The translations under genes were made by a program, and so were the position numbers. The notes under the pieces were generated by a model that saw nothing but the letters and a program-made list of their open reading frames with translations, ran no database searches and was not told the origin of the DNA. 64,000 nt of DNA from Candidatus Gastranaerophilales bacterium (GTDB taxonomy: Bacteria > Cyanobacteriota > Vampirovibrionia > Gastranaerophilales > Gastranaerophilaceae), in the NCBI GenBank assembly GCA_944324185.1, contig CALUVI010000005.1, positions 1 through 64,000 on the forward strand, read 5' to 3'. Below are positions 9,003 to 16,766 of the stretch, one piece after another. Every line of letters begins with the position of its first letter. Position 1 is the stretch's first letter.

Positions 9003-9020
9003 TAGAGTAATTTTACTCTA
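9003..9020. terminator. AT-rich palindrome between convergent genes
   Basis: TAGAGTAA (9003-9010) and TTACTCTA (9013-9020) form a perfect 8-bp inverted repeat between the end of the 1,097-residue gene and the stop of the 29-codon gene on the other strand. It could be a weak bidirectional terminator; no U-run follows it. Confidence 0.4.
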
Positions 9021-9024
9021 TCCC

Positions 9025-9114
9025 TTATTTACCCCTCTTTTCACAAAGAGTCGGAATGCCTATCAATGCAAGGTAGAATACACAGCCGAATAATACCAAA
9101 TTTAATACTTCCAT
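9025..9114 (-). CDS. 29-residue single-span membrane peptide
   Basis: A short gene: MEVLNLVLFGCVFYLALIGI (residues 1-20), then PTLCEKRGK. One hydrophobic helix (about 4-21) ends in a positively charged tail, the usual layout of small bacterial membrane peptides with the C-terminus in the cytoplasm. Support for translation is good: GGAAAGGAG sits 8 nt before the ATG, one of the strongest ribosome sites in the window. A 38-bp imperfect palindrome lies just upstream. The last codons overlap a GGGGTAAAT motif. I cannot assign a family, and it does not match the small photosystem or cytochrome subunits I know. A regulatory peptide or small membrane-complex subunit is possible. Confidence 0.6.
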   Translation of the reverse strand: MEVLNLVLFGCVFYLALIGIPTLCEKRGK

Positions 9115-9133
9115 TGTTAAGACTCCTTTCCGG

Positions 9134-9171
9134 GTAGTAAATATAATCACACATGTGAATATACCTACTAC
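9134..9171. promoter_or_regulatory. 38-bp palindromic site upstream of the small membrane peptide
   Basis: The pattern GTAGTA-n2-TATA-n-TCACA-n2-TGTGA-n-TATA-n2-TACTAC matches its own reverse complement at 30 or more of 38 positions. It lies about 20-57 bp upstream of the 29-codon gene, beyond its ribosome site, and about 140 bp upstream of the plus-strand gene at 9309. It fits a dimeric-regulator operator (TCACA/TGTGA half-sites) or a hairpin in the leader RNA. Confidence 0.55.
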
Positions 9172-9308
9172 TCACATCTTATACTTGTTTAATTCCACAT
9201 TTTCAGAATTTATAACACTTTTTGAGAAAAATATTTACAAATCTTCACATACTGTTGTTTACATTGACATACATTTGAGTGTACAATTATATAAGGAGGC
9301 TTTTAATT

Positions 9309-9953
9309 TTGAGTAAAGGCTACGAAAATTTCAATAATATGGAAACTTCATTTAGAAAATCCACACTAATTCAGGAGAGAATCGGGCTTGTATCAAGTCA
9401 CATGTATAAACAGTTTCTGGACTATCAGCACGCGACAATGAATACTACAGAAATTTTTGCCGAGATGATAGATAACCTTAAAGCAACTGCGGATTCTTTA
9501 AAACAATCCTTTGCTGCCAGAGGAATTACAACAGAAAACATCTATGTTGAACACGACAAAGATAAAACCGTTGTTATTATTAATATTCTATGGCATACAA
9601 TAAGCCTCACAACCAGATGTAACTATGAACCCCAGGCTTTATACAGAGAAGGTGCTCAGCCGATGTTTTCCGGGCGTATAATGGCTATCAACGGAAATTA
9701 TAATGAATTAATGGAAGGAATAACCTCCAGAAACGAAATGATGCAGATTCTTCTGGATAAAGAAGTCGCCTCGTTATTTGTTCCTGCTGATAAAACTCAA
9801 AATTCAATATTTAAAATCAGACATCTGGCAAACAGAGAATTTTTTCTGAATTCATCGGATGCCTCAAGGGAATTTGTCTTGAAAGTTGTAGAAACAATCT
9901 GCGGCGGCGGTTTGTACCACGAAGAAGGCTCAAGAAGGAGTTTTAACATATAA
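9309..9953 (+). CDS. Conserved-looking hypothetical protein (TTG start)
   Basis: A 214-residue soluble protein beginning MSKGYENFNN. I place the start at the TTG at 9309 because AAGGAGG (9293-9299) precedes it at ideal spacing; the upstream in-frame GTG at 9279 would put that ribosome site inside the gene. The N-terminal half is helical (KSTLIQERIGLVSSHMYKQF). The middle is a beta-rich segment (NIYVEHDKDKTVVIINILWH). No signal peptide, membrane helix or catalytic motif is evident, and I recognise no family. Confidence 0.6.
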   Translation: MSKGYENFNNMETSFRKSTLIQERIGLVSSHMYKQFLDYQHATMNTTEIFAEMIDNLKATADSLKQSFAARGITTENIYVEHDKDKTVVIINILWHTISLTTRCNYEPQALYREGAQPMFSGRIMAINGNYNELMEGITSRNEMMQILLDKEVASLFVPADKTQNSIFKIRHLANREFFLNSSDASREFVLKVVETICGGGLYHEEGSRRSFNI

Positions 9954-10151
9954 CTTCTATTCACTCCTCACTCCTCACTAGTCACTAGTTTAAGATAATA
10001 GCAGTAGTGTGGAGCTTGCTCCACAAGTAATAGGTCGGGCTTTAGCCGACAATAACTAAATGGATTGCCGTCTCGCTCCCGCTCCTCGCAATGACGCTAA
10101 ATTAGTAAGCCGGACAAAAACCATTTATTTTAAAGAATTTTACAATATGGC
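9954..10151. repeat. Composite intergenic repeat island C
   Basis: Short TCACT/CTCACTAG repeats (about 9961-9988) are followed by the hairpin GTGGAGCTTGCTCCAC (10009-10024), a GTCGGGCTTTAGCCGAC hairpin (about 10030-10047) and the ATGGATTGCC...CTCGCAATGACG module (about 10058-10095). No gene is visible. Confidence 0.8.
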
Positions 10152-10493
10152 TTAGAGTCCAAAATCCCGATCTGCCATAGTTCTGGCTTGCAATTCTATA
10201 TTAACTGAACTTCGTGTTGCCATATTATGTGGATCATAGTCTCCAAAGCAAGCTTCGTATCCGTTTTTGATACCATTGCCCAAATTTTTATTAAATACTG
10301 AAATATCTACCCTGCCATTCCCGGGATTGGAGTCTGTTCTATCTAATTTTTCTAAGAGTTTAATATATTTATCTACTCTTTGTCTGTATGAATTAGTATT
10401 ACGCTTTCTCTCGCTTAAAGACTGTTCAACATCTTGCTGAGCTATTTGAGCAGCCCTGATACTTCCGTCATAATTGTAACTTGATTGTAACAT
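10152..10493 (-). CDS. Hypothetical protein, helical N-terminus
   Basis: A 113-residue protein starting MLQSSYNYDG. The start is chosen at 10493 because AAGGAG lies 5 nt upstream; an in-frame ATG seven codons earlier lacks a ribosome site. Residues about 14-55 are charged and helical (SLSERKRNTNSYRQRVDKYI), and the remainder is Asn/Gly-rich. No known domain was recognised. It lies beside another small minus-strand gene of unknown function, separated by 62 bp. Confidence 0.5.
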   Translation of the reverse strand: MLQSSYNYDGSIRAAQIAQQDVEQSLSERKRNTNSYRQRVDKYIKLLEKLDRTDSNPGNGRVDISVFNKNLGNGIKNGYEACFGDYDPHNMATRSSVNIELQARTMADRDFGL

Positions 10494-10555
10494 ATATTCT
10501 CCTTGTCTAAACATATTTTATTGGAAACTAAATAGAAAAATTATTTAATTACACT

Positions 10556-10801
10556 TTATTTCAATAATGTAGAGATAAATCTGATTGAATCGTCTTTTAA
10601 TTCTTTAACAAAGTCTTTAGCGATTTTAGAGAGAGGTCTGTTGTCGATTTTATCAAATACAGCGTAGATTGGGTCGCCGCCGTTGTTGAATCTCATTTGT
10701 CTGTCTTGTTTTTTAAGATAATAAAATTGAAAGTCAGAAGGGATTTCTAAAGCTCCTGCCGGTTTTTTATTTCTTTCGATTGCGTCGTATGTTGCTGTCA
10801 T
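10556..10801 (-). CDS. Hypothetical small protein
   Basis: An 81-residue soluble protein (MTATYDAIERNKKPAG...). It includes a tract RQMRFNNGGDPIYAVFD near residues 34-50 and an amphipathic C-terminal helix (SKIAKDFVKELKDDSIRFI). A GAGAGAG purine stretch precedes the ATG. No family could be assigned. It may be co-transcribed with the 113-residue gene downstream. Confidence 0.5.
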   Translation of the reverse strand: MTATYDAIERNKKPAGALEIPSDFQFYYLKKQDRQMRFNNGGDPIYAVFDKIDNRPLSKIAKDFVKELKDDSIRFISTLLK

Positions 10802-10960
10802 CTTTCTTACTCTCTCTTTCGTTTATCTCTTACATATATATAAAGTATATCTGTTTCAAAAAATTGCCTTTTTGTTGCTTAAATATTAAGAAATGTAAAG
10901 ACAAGCTCTTATGTTATTTGTTAAAAAATATTAAGAACACTACAATAAGATATCTTCATG

Positions 10961-10969
10961 TGGTATAAT
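10961..10969 (+). promoter_or_regulatory. Extended -10 promoter of ispF
   Basis: TGGTATAAT is a perfect extended -10, 44 nt before the ispF start. A GAGAGGG ribosome site lies in the leader. Confidence 0.6.
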
Positions 10970-11013
10970 AAATATATACAGGATGTCTAAATTCTAATGA
11001 GAGGGTTTTAGTT

Positions 11014-11502
11014 ATGTCAGAACAACAATATAGAATAGGTATCGGATATGATATTCATAAGCTTATAGAAGGTAGGGATTTGATTATAGGCGGTGTGAAA
11101 TTACCTTATGAAAAAGGTCTTGAAGGGCATTCGGATGCAGATGTTCTTGTGCACGCTATAATGGATGCTCTCCTTGGTGCACTGGCAATGGATGATATCG
11201 GGACACTTTTCCCAGATACAGATGACAGATTTAAGGATGCGGACAGCCTTACTCTTTTGAAAAAAGTTTGTGATAAAGTTCAGGCTCAGGGCTACTGGAT
11301 TAGTAATATTGATACCAATATTATTGCACAGGAGCCAAAGTTGATGCCTTATATTCCACAGATGAAATCTGTTCTTGCACCTTGCCTCGGACTTGATCAG
11401 ACGGATATTTCCATAAAGGCTAAGACTAAGGAACAACTTGATGCCGTAGGTGAAAAGCTTGCTATTGAAGCTCAAGCTGTTGTTATGCTTGAAAGATTCT
11501 AG
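11014..11502 (+). CDS. ispF: 2-C-methyl-D-erythritol 2,4-cyclodiphosphate synthase
   Basis: A 162-residue enzyme of normal length. It cyclises CDP-methylerythritol 2-phosphate to ME-cPP with release of CMP, in the non-mevalonate isoprenoid pathway. The signature GYDIHKL gives metal ligands Asp13 and His15, and GHSDADVLVHAIMDALLGA supplies His47. AKTKEQLDAVGE near the C-terminus is also typical. The protein acts as a cytoplasmic homotrimer. The gene is alone, with its own extended -10 promoter and a shared bidirectional terminator. No other MEP gene lies in the window. Confidence 0.96.
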   Translation: MSEQQYRIGIGYDIHKLIEGRDLIIGGVKLPYEKGLEGHSDADVLVHAIMDALLGALAMDDIGTLFPDTDDRFKDADSLTLLKKVCDKVQAQGYWISNIDTNIIAQEPKLMPYIPQMKSVLAPCLGLDQTDISIKAKTKEQLDAVGEKLAIEAQAVVMLERF

Positions 11503-11514
11503 TTTAAATTGATA

Positions 11515-11551
11515 CAAAAAAAGGAGCTTTTTTAAAAAAGCTCCTTTTTTT
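11515..11551. terminator. Bidirectional terminator between ispF and fabZ
   Basis: AAAAAGGAGCTTTTTT pairs with AAAAAAGCTCCTTTTT, giving A- and T-runs on both sides. It can end ispF (+) and the lpx operon (-), which converge here. Confidence 0.85.
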
Positions 11552-11560
11552 ACGGATTTA

Positions 11561-12040
11561 TTATTTTAAAGCAACAGTCATATCAGCTTCAATGCAGACT
11601 TTGCCGTCAACGTAACCTACGCCATGGCTCTTGCAGATAGGACCTTTTGCCTTTATGAGTTCTATATGCATTTCAAATCTGTCACCCGGTCTTACAATAT
11701 TTTTGAATCTTACATTGTCAACGCCTGCGTATAATGTTAATTTCCCCTGATATTGAGGGAGGCACATTAAAACAGGAGCAGAACATTGAGCAAGAGCTTC
11801 AAGCTGTAACACACCCGGCATTACAGGATTACTGGGAAAATGTCCCTGAAAGAATGCTTCGTTCATAGTTAAATTTTTGTATCCTTTTGCGTATTTACCC
11901 GGAACACATTCAGTAATCTTGTCTACGAGCAAAAACGGGTATCTGTGAGGAATCATTTCCATAATTTGCATCACATCAAAAGATAAAATATCTTCTCCTG
12001 CTTCATTTACGCCGACTTTTGTTCCAATCTCTTCTGTCAT
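11561..12040 (-). CDS. fabZ: 3-hydroxyacyl-[ACP] dehydratase
   Basis: A 159-residue hot-dog-fold dehydratase of fatty-acid elongation. IPHRYPFLLVD (30-40) and GHFPSNPVMPGVLQLEALAQ (66-85) carry catalytic His67 and Glu81. It sits directly downstream of lpxC and lpxD, the usual arrangement where FabZ and LpxC compete for hydroxyacyl-ACP and balance phospholipid against lipid A. It ends the minus-strand operon at the bidirectional terminator. The N-terminal extension of about 20 residues is slightly longer than usual. Confidence 0.95.
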   Translation of the reverse strand: MTEEIGTKVGVNEAGEDILSFDVMQIMEMIPHRYPFLLVDKITECVPGKYAKGYKNLTMNEAFFQGHFPSNPVMPGVLQLEALAQCSAPVLMCLPQYQGKLTLYAGVDNVRFKNIVRPGDRFEMHIELIKAKGPICKSHGVGYVDGKVCIEADMTVALK

Positions 12041-12064
12041 AAATCTCTCCTTTTATATTTATCC

Positions 12065-12901
12065 CTATATTTTAACTAACTTTGATTTTAATATTTGTGC
12101 AACTTTTGTATGTACGGCATGCCCTGCCTCTTTTACAAGAATCTGAGCCCGCATATTGAGCGGTGAAACTCCTGTAAGATAAAAATCACCGAGCAAGTCA
12201 AGTATTTTGTGCTTGATAGGTTCGTCCGCAGAGCGTAGTTCCGTTGTATAGCCGACATCTTTGAGTCCTACGGTGTTATCAATGGTAACGCCTTTTGCAA
12301 ATCCGAGCATCTGGAATTTTCTAAGATCCTTATAGAACCCGAAAGTTCTGGCTTCAATAATCTCTTTGAGATTATCATTATCCATTGTAACCCATCTTTC
12401 TCTTAAATCCGGATGGTCATAGTTTACGGCGTAAGTGATTCTAAGCTCTTTATCCGGAAGGACAACAAGGCTTGTCTTGCCGTTAAGGTAATAAACAGGC
12501 TCACTTACCGTATACAAATCCTTGTTTACTCCCTCTATTCCAGCCTGATTGAATAAGTCAACCCAGACTTTGGAGCTGCCGTCAAATATCGGCATTTCAG
12601 TTTCTGAAAGGTACACATCTAATGAATCGATTCTACAGATTGCGCAGGCTGCTATAAAATGTTCGCAAAGCATAACTTTGTATTTATAGTCGCCAAGAAG
12701 TGTTCTATGCTCCTTACTGCACAATGTAACACAATGGTCTGTAGAATAAAGATTTTCTATGCATACATTAAACGGAGTTTCAGCACCTTTGGAAAAAATA
12801 CGAATATGACCGCTGCTTGAAGGCTTTATTACCACCTCGCAGTTTTTATTCTTCATTAAACCTTTTCCAGAGGTCTTTATCTCTGACTTTATTGTACCCA
12901 T
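12065..12901 (-). CDS. lpxC: UDP-3-O-acyl-N-acetylglucosamine deacetylase
   Basis: A 278-residue zinc amidase that catalyses the committed step of lipid A synthesis in the cytoplasm. CEHFIAAC gives Glu80 and zinc ligand His81. IKHKILDLLGD gives zinc ligands His231 and Asp235. KEAGHAVHTK holds the catalytic His261. PIFDGSS (104-110) and ARTFGF (184-189) are further LpxC motifs. It is somewhat shorter than the E. coli enzyme. It is flanked by lpxD upstream and fabZ downstream, 22-24 bp apart. Its presence indicates that the cell makes LPS-type outer membrane. Confidence 0.95.
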   Translation of the reverse strand: MGTIKSEIKTSGKGLMKNKNCEVVIKPSSSGHIRIFSKGAETPFNVCIENLYSTDHCVTLCSKEHRTLLGDYKYKVMLCEHFIAACAICRIDSLDVYLSETEMPIFDGSSKVWVDLFNQAGIEGVNKDLYTVSEPVYYLNGKTSLVVLPDKELRITYAVNYDHPDLRERWVTMDNDNLKEIIEARTFGFYKDLRKFQMLGFAKGVTIDNTVGLKDVGYTTELRSADEPIKHKILDLLGDFYLTGVSPLNMRAQILVKEAGHAVHTKVAQILKSKLVKI

Positions 12902-12924
12902 TTTACCTTTTTATCCTTGTAATA

Positions 12925-14052
12925 CTATACAGTAGTTTTGCTTCCGGTATTTACCCCTGCCCCATCATTTACCCCGTCTTCAAAAGAGCGTAAGAGCGGT
13001 TCATATTTTTTAAATTTAGTGATTAAATCACCGGCATCTTTCATAATTTTAAGCTGCTTAATGAATTCTTTTCTCGGAACTGCAGGAGCGCCTACTACAA
13101 TAGATTTAGCAGGGAAGCTCTTTGTAACACCTGCCTGAGCGGCAATAATAGTGTCATCTCCTATGCTGATATGGTCTGCAAGACCTGCCTGACCTGCAAT
13201 TACAACTCTGTCACCTATCACACAGCTTCCTGCAATACCGACCTGAGATACAATCATACACCCCTTGCCGATTCTGCAGTTGTGACCGATCATAACAAGG
13301 TCGTCAATTTTTGTGTTATCGCCGACTGTTGTATTTTCAATTGTACCTCTGTCAATTGCTGTATTAGCGCCGATTTCTACGTTGTTGCCGATTTCTACCG
13401 AACCTATAGAAGGTATTTTATAAATAACCTGTTCAATATCATTTTCTTTAATTTCACCGTCTTTGCGTGCCTGCTCAATGTTGTTAGGGTTTTCTGTTAC
13501 AAAGCTGAAACCGTCAGCTCCAAGTGAAACGCCGTGGTGTAAAATAACTTTGTTTCCGACTTTTACTCTGTCACCTATGCATACGGCAGGGTGGAAGAAA
13601 CAATCATTTCCGATTATAGCTCCGTTTCCGATATACCCGTTAGCAAGAATTTTTGTATTGTCGCCGATTTGAGCATTTTCACCCACTACAACATTAGGTC
13701 CTAATGAAACATTTTGACCGAGTTTTGCAGACGGGTGAACAGTTGCTGTCGGATGAACGCCTGAATTTACATGCGGCTCTTCATAAAACATTGTGATTAA
13801 TTTCATCATTGCAAGACGCGGTCTTTCAACTTCAATGGTTGAAAATCCGTCTATGTTTACTCCCAGTGGAACAAGGGCTGCTTTTGCTTTTGTTTTGGAT
13901 AGATTGTTAATCTCATCTTCGCCGAGCGCAAGAGCAAGAGTATTTTCATCTGCTAAAAGCGGAGGTGCTATATTTGTAATAGCAACATCTTTTGCTTTAG
14001 AGAGCATACCGCCTGTAATTTGTGCAATTTGTTCCAATGTAAAAGTTTTCAT
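12925..14052 (-). CDS. lpxD: UDP-3-O-(3-hydroxyacyl)glucosamine N-acyltransferase
   Basis: A 375-residue left-handed beta-helix acyltransferase that adds the second acyl chain in lipid A synthesis. I start it at MKTFTLEQI (14052), where AAGGAG lies 7 nt upstream; the longer reading has no ribosome site. An N-terminal uridine-binding domain is followed by many hexapeptide repeats (about 100-310), including IDRGTIENTTVGDNTKIDDL and GHNC with the likely catalytic His. The C-terminal tail (DGVNDGAGVNTGS) is encoded by two copies of the dispersed GGGGTAAAT motif, so it looks like a later addition. It is followed by lpxC. Confidence 0.93.
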   Translation of the reverse strand: MKTFTLEQIAQITGGMLSKAKDVAITNIAPPLLADENTLALALGEDEINNLSKTKAKAALVPLGVNIDGFSTIEVERPRLAMMKLITMFYEEPHVNSGVHPTATVHPSAKLGQNVSLGPNVVVGENAQIGDNTKILANGYIGNGAIIGNDCFFHPAVCIGDRVKVGNKVILHHGVSLGADGFSFVTENPNNIEQARKDGEIKENDIEQVIYKIPSIGSVEIGNNVEIGANTAIDRGTIENTTVGDNTKIDDLVMIGHNCRIGKGCMIVSQVGIAGSCVIGDRVVIAGQAGLADHISIGDDTIIAAQAGVTKSFPAKSIVVGAPAVPRKEFIKQLKIMKDAGDLITKFKKYEPLLRSFEDGVNDGAGVNTGSKTTV

Positions 14053-14069
14053 ACATAAACTCCTTATAA

Positions 14070-14537
14070 TTATTTCAAACACTTATTAATAACGTTTGTA
14101 GTAGATTTACCCTGTACAAATTCGATAAATTCTACTTTTATGTTGTTCTTTTGAACAATTTCTCTCTCCGGAAGAGTTTCCAGAGTATAGTCAGCCCCTT
14201 TTGTATAAATGTCCGGTTTTATAGCTTCCAGCAATTTTGCGGGAGACTTCTCTTCAAATAATACCACATAATCAACAGAGCTCAAAGCATTTAATATTTC
14301 AGCTCTGTCTTCTTCACAATTTATCGGGCGGTCATCCCCTTTTATGAGTTTTACGGAAGAGTCGGAATTAAGCATCACAATTGAATAATCAGCTAGTGAC
14401 TTTGTTTTTTTTAGATATCTTACATGACCGACATGGAGAATATCAAAGCAGCCGTTTGTTGCGGCATAAGTTTTACCTTCCGCCTGCCCTTTTTGCACTA
14501 TATTTACGATTTCTGTTTGTGAGACAAGTTCTCCCAA
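14070..14537 (-). CDS. rfaE2: D-glycero-beta-D-manno-heptose 1-phosphate adenylyltransferase (HldE C-terminal type)
   Basis: A 155-residue nucleotidyltransferase. TNGCFDILHVGHVRYL (about 27-42) is the HxGH-type cytidylyltransferase-fold motif, and the protein matches the C-terminal domain of HldE that activates heptose phosphate for LPS core. The kinase half is absent, so it must be a separate gene elsewhere. The start is a TTG immediately after the TAG of the upstream 69-codon gene, with GAGG upstream. Its place between asd and lpxD ties it to envelope synthesis. A glycerol-3-phosphate cytidylyltransferase-like role is a weaker alternative. Confidence 0.88.
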   Translation of the reverse strand: MGELVSQTEIVNIVQKGQAEGKTYAATNGCFDILHVGHVRYLKKTKSLADYSIVMLNSDSSVKLIKGDDRPINCEEDRAEILNALSSVDYVVLFEEKSPAKLLEAIKPDIYTKGADYTLETLPEREIVQKNNIKVEFIEFVQGKSTTNVINKCLK

Positions 14538-14747
14538 CTATTTATTTCCTCTCATATTATCAATTTTCATCTGTATGCTGTCTTTAATTCTGGCAAATTT
14601 TTCTGACATTGGCTGAATATAAAATTTCTTCTCAACCGGCATTTCTTTTGGAAGTCCGCTTACTGTATTTATAGCCTGTTTTGCTTCTCTCATTTTTTTA
14701 TTTGTAGGTCTTATTGTTACTTTATTTAAAATCTTTTCTACTTTCAT
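14538..14747 (-). CDS. Small basic hypothetical protein
   Basis: A 69-residue basic, helical protein (MKVEKILNKVTIRP...) between asd and rfaE2 on the minus strand. Its stop abuts the next start, so translation is coupled. No domain, signal or membrane segment was recognised. Its position inside an envelope-precursor operon is the only functional hint. Confidence 0.65.
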   Translation of the reverse strand: MKVEKILNKVTIRPTNKKMREAKQAINTVSGLPKEMPVEKKFYIQPMSEKFARIKDSIQMKIDNMRGNK

Positions 14748-14748
14748 C

Positions 14749-15762
14749 TTAAAATAGCCCCATTTCTATAACTCTCTTACAAATTCTAACGGTATTTAAA
14801 GCAGCTCCGATTCTCAAATTATCGGCAACACACCAGAGTGAAATTCCGTTATCAAAAGCCAGATTCTTTCTGATTCTTCCGGCAAAAACCGGATCAACTC
14901 CGCTTGCATCACGAGTTGTCGGGTATTCATAATTCTCCGGATTATCAATAACCTTTACCCCGTAAGCATTCTTTAGAATTTCTCTGACTTCATCCGGCGT
15001 AACATTTTTCTCAAATTCAATATCAACAGCCTCTGAATGCCCGTTAAATACCGGAACTCGGGCAGCCGTACAGGATATCTTTGTAGTGTCATCAAGATGA
15101 AGAATTTTTCTTGTTTCATTAACAACTTTCATTTCTTCTTTTGTGTAACCGTTTTCGCAAAATACATCAATCTGCGGAATTACATTAAAGGAAATCGGTT
15201 TTTTGAAACATTTATTTTCAAACGGTTTACCTTCCAGATTAGCAATTGTATCATCTCTTAATTCATTAATAGCCGCAAGCCCGGCGCCTGAAACAGCCTG
15301 ATAAGTTGATACAATCAGTCTTTTTATTCCAAATTTTTTCAAAGGCTCAAGAACAAGCATTAATTGGGAGGTTGAGCAGTTTGGATTTGCAATAATACCT
15401 TTATGCTTTCTTAAGTCTTCATCATTAACCCCCGCAATAACAAGCGGAACATCTTTTTCCATTCTGAATGCAGACGAGTTATCGATAATTAAACCGCCGC
15501 GCTTAACAATTTCAGGTGCAAAAAGTTTACTTGTAGAGCCGCCTGCCGATGCCATAACTATATCAACATTGTCAAAAACTTCCGGCTTTGCTTCTTCTAC
15601 AGTGTATTCCTTGCCTTTAAAAGTTATTTTGCTTCCTGCACTTCTTGCACTTGAAAGGAATTTTATACTCTCAAATTCAATTCCTAATTCATCGGTAATC
15701 TTTGTAATTTCTCTTCCGACAACTCCGGTTGCGCCTAAAATTGCTATTCTTGGTTTTCTCAT
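14749..15762 (-). CDS. asd: Aspartate-semialdehyde dehydrogenase
   Basis: A 337-residue enzyme that makes aspartate semialdehyde from aspartyl phosphate with NADPH, the branch point to lysine/diaminopimelate and threonine/methionine. GATGVVGRE (10-18) is the nucleotide loop, SAGGSTS the phosphate-binding loop, and ANPNCSTSQ holds catalytic Cys129. Length is typical. It lies 11 bp downstream of dapB, so consecutive steps toward diaminopimelate are co-expressed. Confidence 0.96.
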   Translation of the reverse strand: MRKPRIAILGATGVVGREITKITDELGIEFESIKFLSSARSAGSKITFKGKEYTVEEAKPEVFDNVDIVMASAGGSTSKLFAPEIVKRGGLIIDNSSAFRMEKDVPLVIAGVNDEDLRKHKGIIANPNCSTSQLMLVLEPLKKFGIKRLIVSTYQAVSGAGLAAINELRDDTIANLEGKPFENKCFKKPISFNVIPQIDVFCENGYTKEEMKVVNETRKILHLDDTTKISCTAARVPVFNGHSEAVDIEFEKNVTPDEVREILKNAYGVKVIDNPENYEYPTTRDASGVDPVFAGRIRKNLAFDNGISLWCVADNLRIGAALNTVRICKRVIEMGLF

Positions 15763-15773
15763 CTTCCATCCTT

Positions 15774-16520
15774 CTACAATATGTTATCTAACCCGTATAC
15801 AAAGTTTTTGTTCTCATTCACGTATCTTACAGCTCTCAAAACACCGTCCATATAGCATTCTCTGTTCATTGAATCGTGTCTGATTGTGAGGATCTGCCCG
15901 CCTGCTCCGAATATAACCTCCTGAGAAGCTATATACCCCGGAAGTCTGACGGAATGAATATGTATATTATTGTATGATTCAGCCCCTCTTGCGCCTTCAA
16001 TTGTTTCAACTTCGGCGCAATTTCCGGCTGTGAAATCAGAATTCTCTTCCGACATCATTAAAGCCGTTTTAACCGCGGTTCCTGACGGCGCATCCTTTTT
16101 CTGGTTATGGTGAAGTTCAATAATTTCTGCATTATTGAAATATTTTGAAGCCATTTTTGCAAATTTCATCATCAAAACCGCACCTGTTGAAAAATTAGGA
16201 GCTATAAAGCAGCCGAGCTTTTGAGCTTCTGAAAGCTTCTTCAACTCGTCTATCTGCTCATCACTCAAGCCTGTTGTTCCGATAACAATACTAATTCCGT
16301 TATTTAAGCAGTAAAGAGCGTTTTCATATATTGATTTTGGCTGGGTAAAATCTATCAAAATATCTATTTTTACGGAGTCTTTTGCATCCTTGATTGTTGC
16401 AAATTCACCGTCTTTTATATCAATTTTCGCAACAAGAGTCATATCCTCAGCACTATTAACCGCCTTTATGACCTCCTGTCCCATTTTTCCGTTCGAACCG
16501 CATACTGCAATATTAATCAT
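15774..16520 (-). CDS. dapB: 4-hydroxy-tetrahydrodipicolinate reductase
   Basis: A 248-residue reductase in diaminopimelate/lysine synthesis. The N-terminal GSNGKMGQ (8-15) binds NAD(P)H. ELHHNQKKDAPSGTA (136-149) is the DapB substrate and catalytic signature. AAGGAGA precedes the ATG. It is the first gene after the 246-bp gap below secA, and asd follows, so a promoter is expected in that gap. The product feeds peptidoglycan. Confidence 0.96.
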   Translation of the reverse strand: MINIAVCGSNGKMGQEVIKAVNSAEDMTLVAKIDIKDGEFATIKDAKDSVKIDILIDFTQPKSIYENALYCLNNGISIVIGTTGLSDEQIDELKKLSEAQKLGCFIAPNFSTGAVLMMKFAKMASKYFNNAEIIELHHNQKKDAPSGTAVKTALMMSEENSDFTAGNCAEVETIEGARGAESYNNIHIHSVRLPGYIASQEVIFGAGGQILTIRHDSMNRECYMDGVLRAVRYVNENKNFVYGLDNIL

Positions 16521-16686
16521 AATATACTCTCCTTGTACAAGCGCTTAAAGCCTAAAACCCTTGTCCGGTCTGCTTATCTCCTATTATACAACAAACAAAA
16601 AAGCAGAGAATTGTAAATTTTTGTAACAAATATATACTGAATATGTTATAAATATATAAAATGTGGAATTATATAAGTATAATCTC

Positions 16687-16754
16687 TTTTCTTTATTTTC
16701 TCCTCCACTCCTTTATCTAACGAGAGTTAATGCCGCAACAGATTGCGGCTTTTT
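16687..16754 (+). ncRNA. Candidate small RNA with pyrimidine-rich CUCCUCC segment
   Basis: A plus-strand transcript with no gene is suggested by TATAAT (about 16677-16682), a run TTTTCTCCTCCACTCC and a good intrinsic terminator: GCCGCAA (16732-16738), loop CAGA, TTGCGGC (16743-16749), then TTTTT. Both flanking genes are on the minus strand, so the terminator serves neither. CUCCUCC is complementary to Shine-Dalgarno sequences, as in known translation-blocking small RNAs. Ends are approximate and transcription is unproven. Confidence 0.4.
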
Positions 16755-16766
16755 GTTTTGGAAAAA

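Noticed and set aside
9264-9292. TTGACA and TTATAT as a promoter for the gene at 9309
   Set aside because: Spacing is right, but transcription would start at or after the AAGGAGG ribosome site, which would then be lost. A start elsewhere is more likely.
13171-13527. Long antisense frame inside lpxD
   Set aside because: lpxD on the opposite strand has full hexapeptide-repeat coding signal, and this frame is a shadow without ribosome site or recognisable domain.
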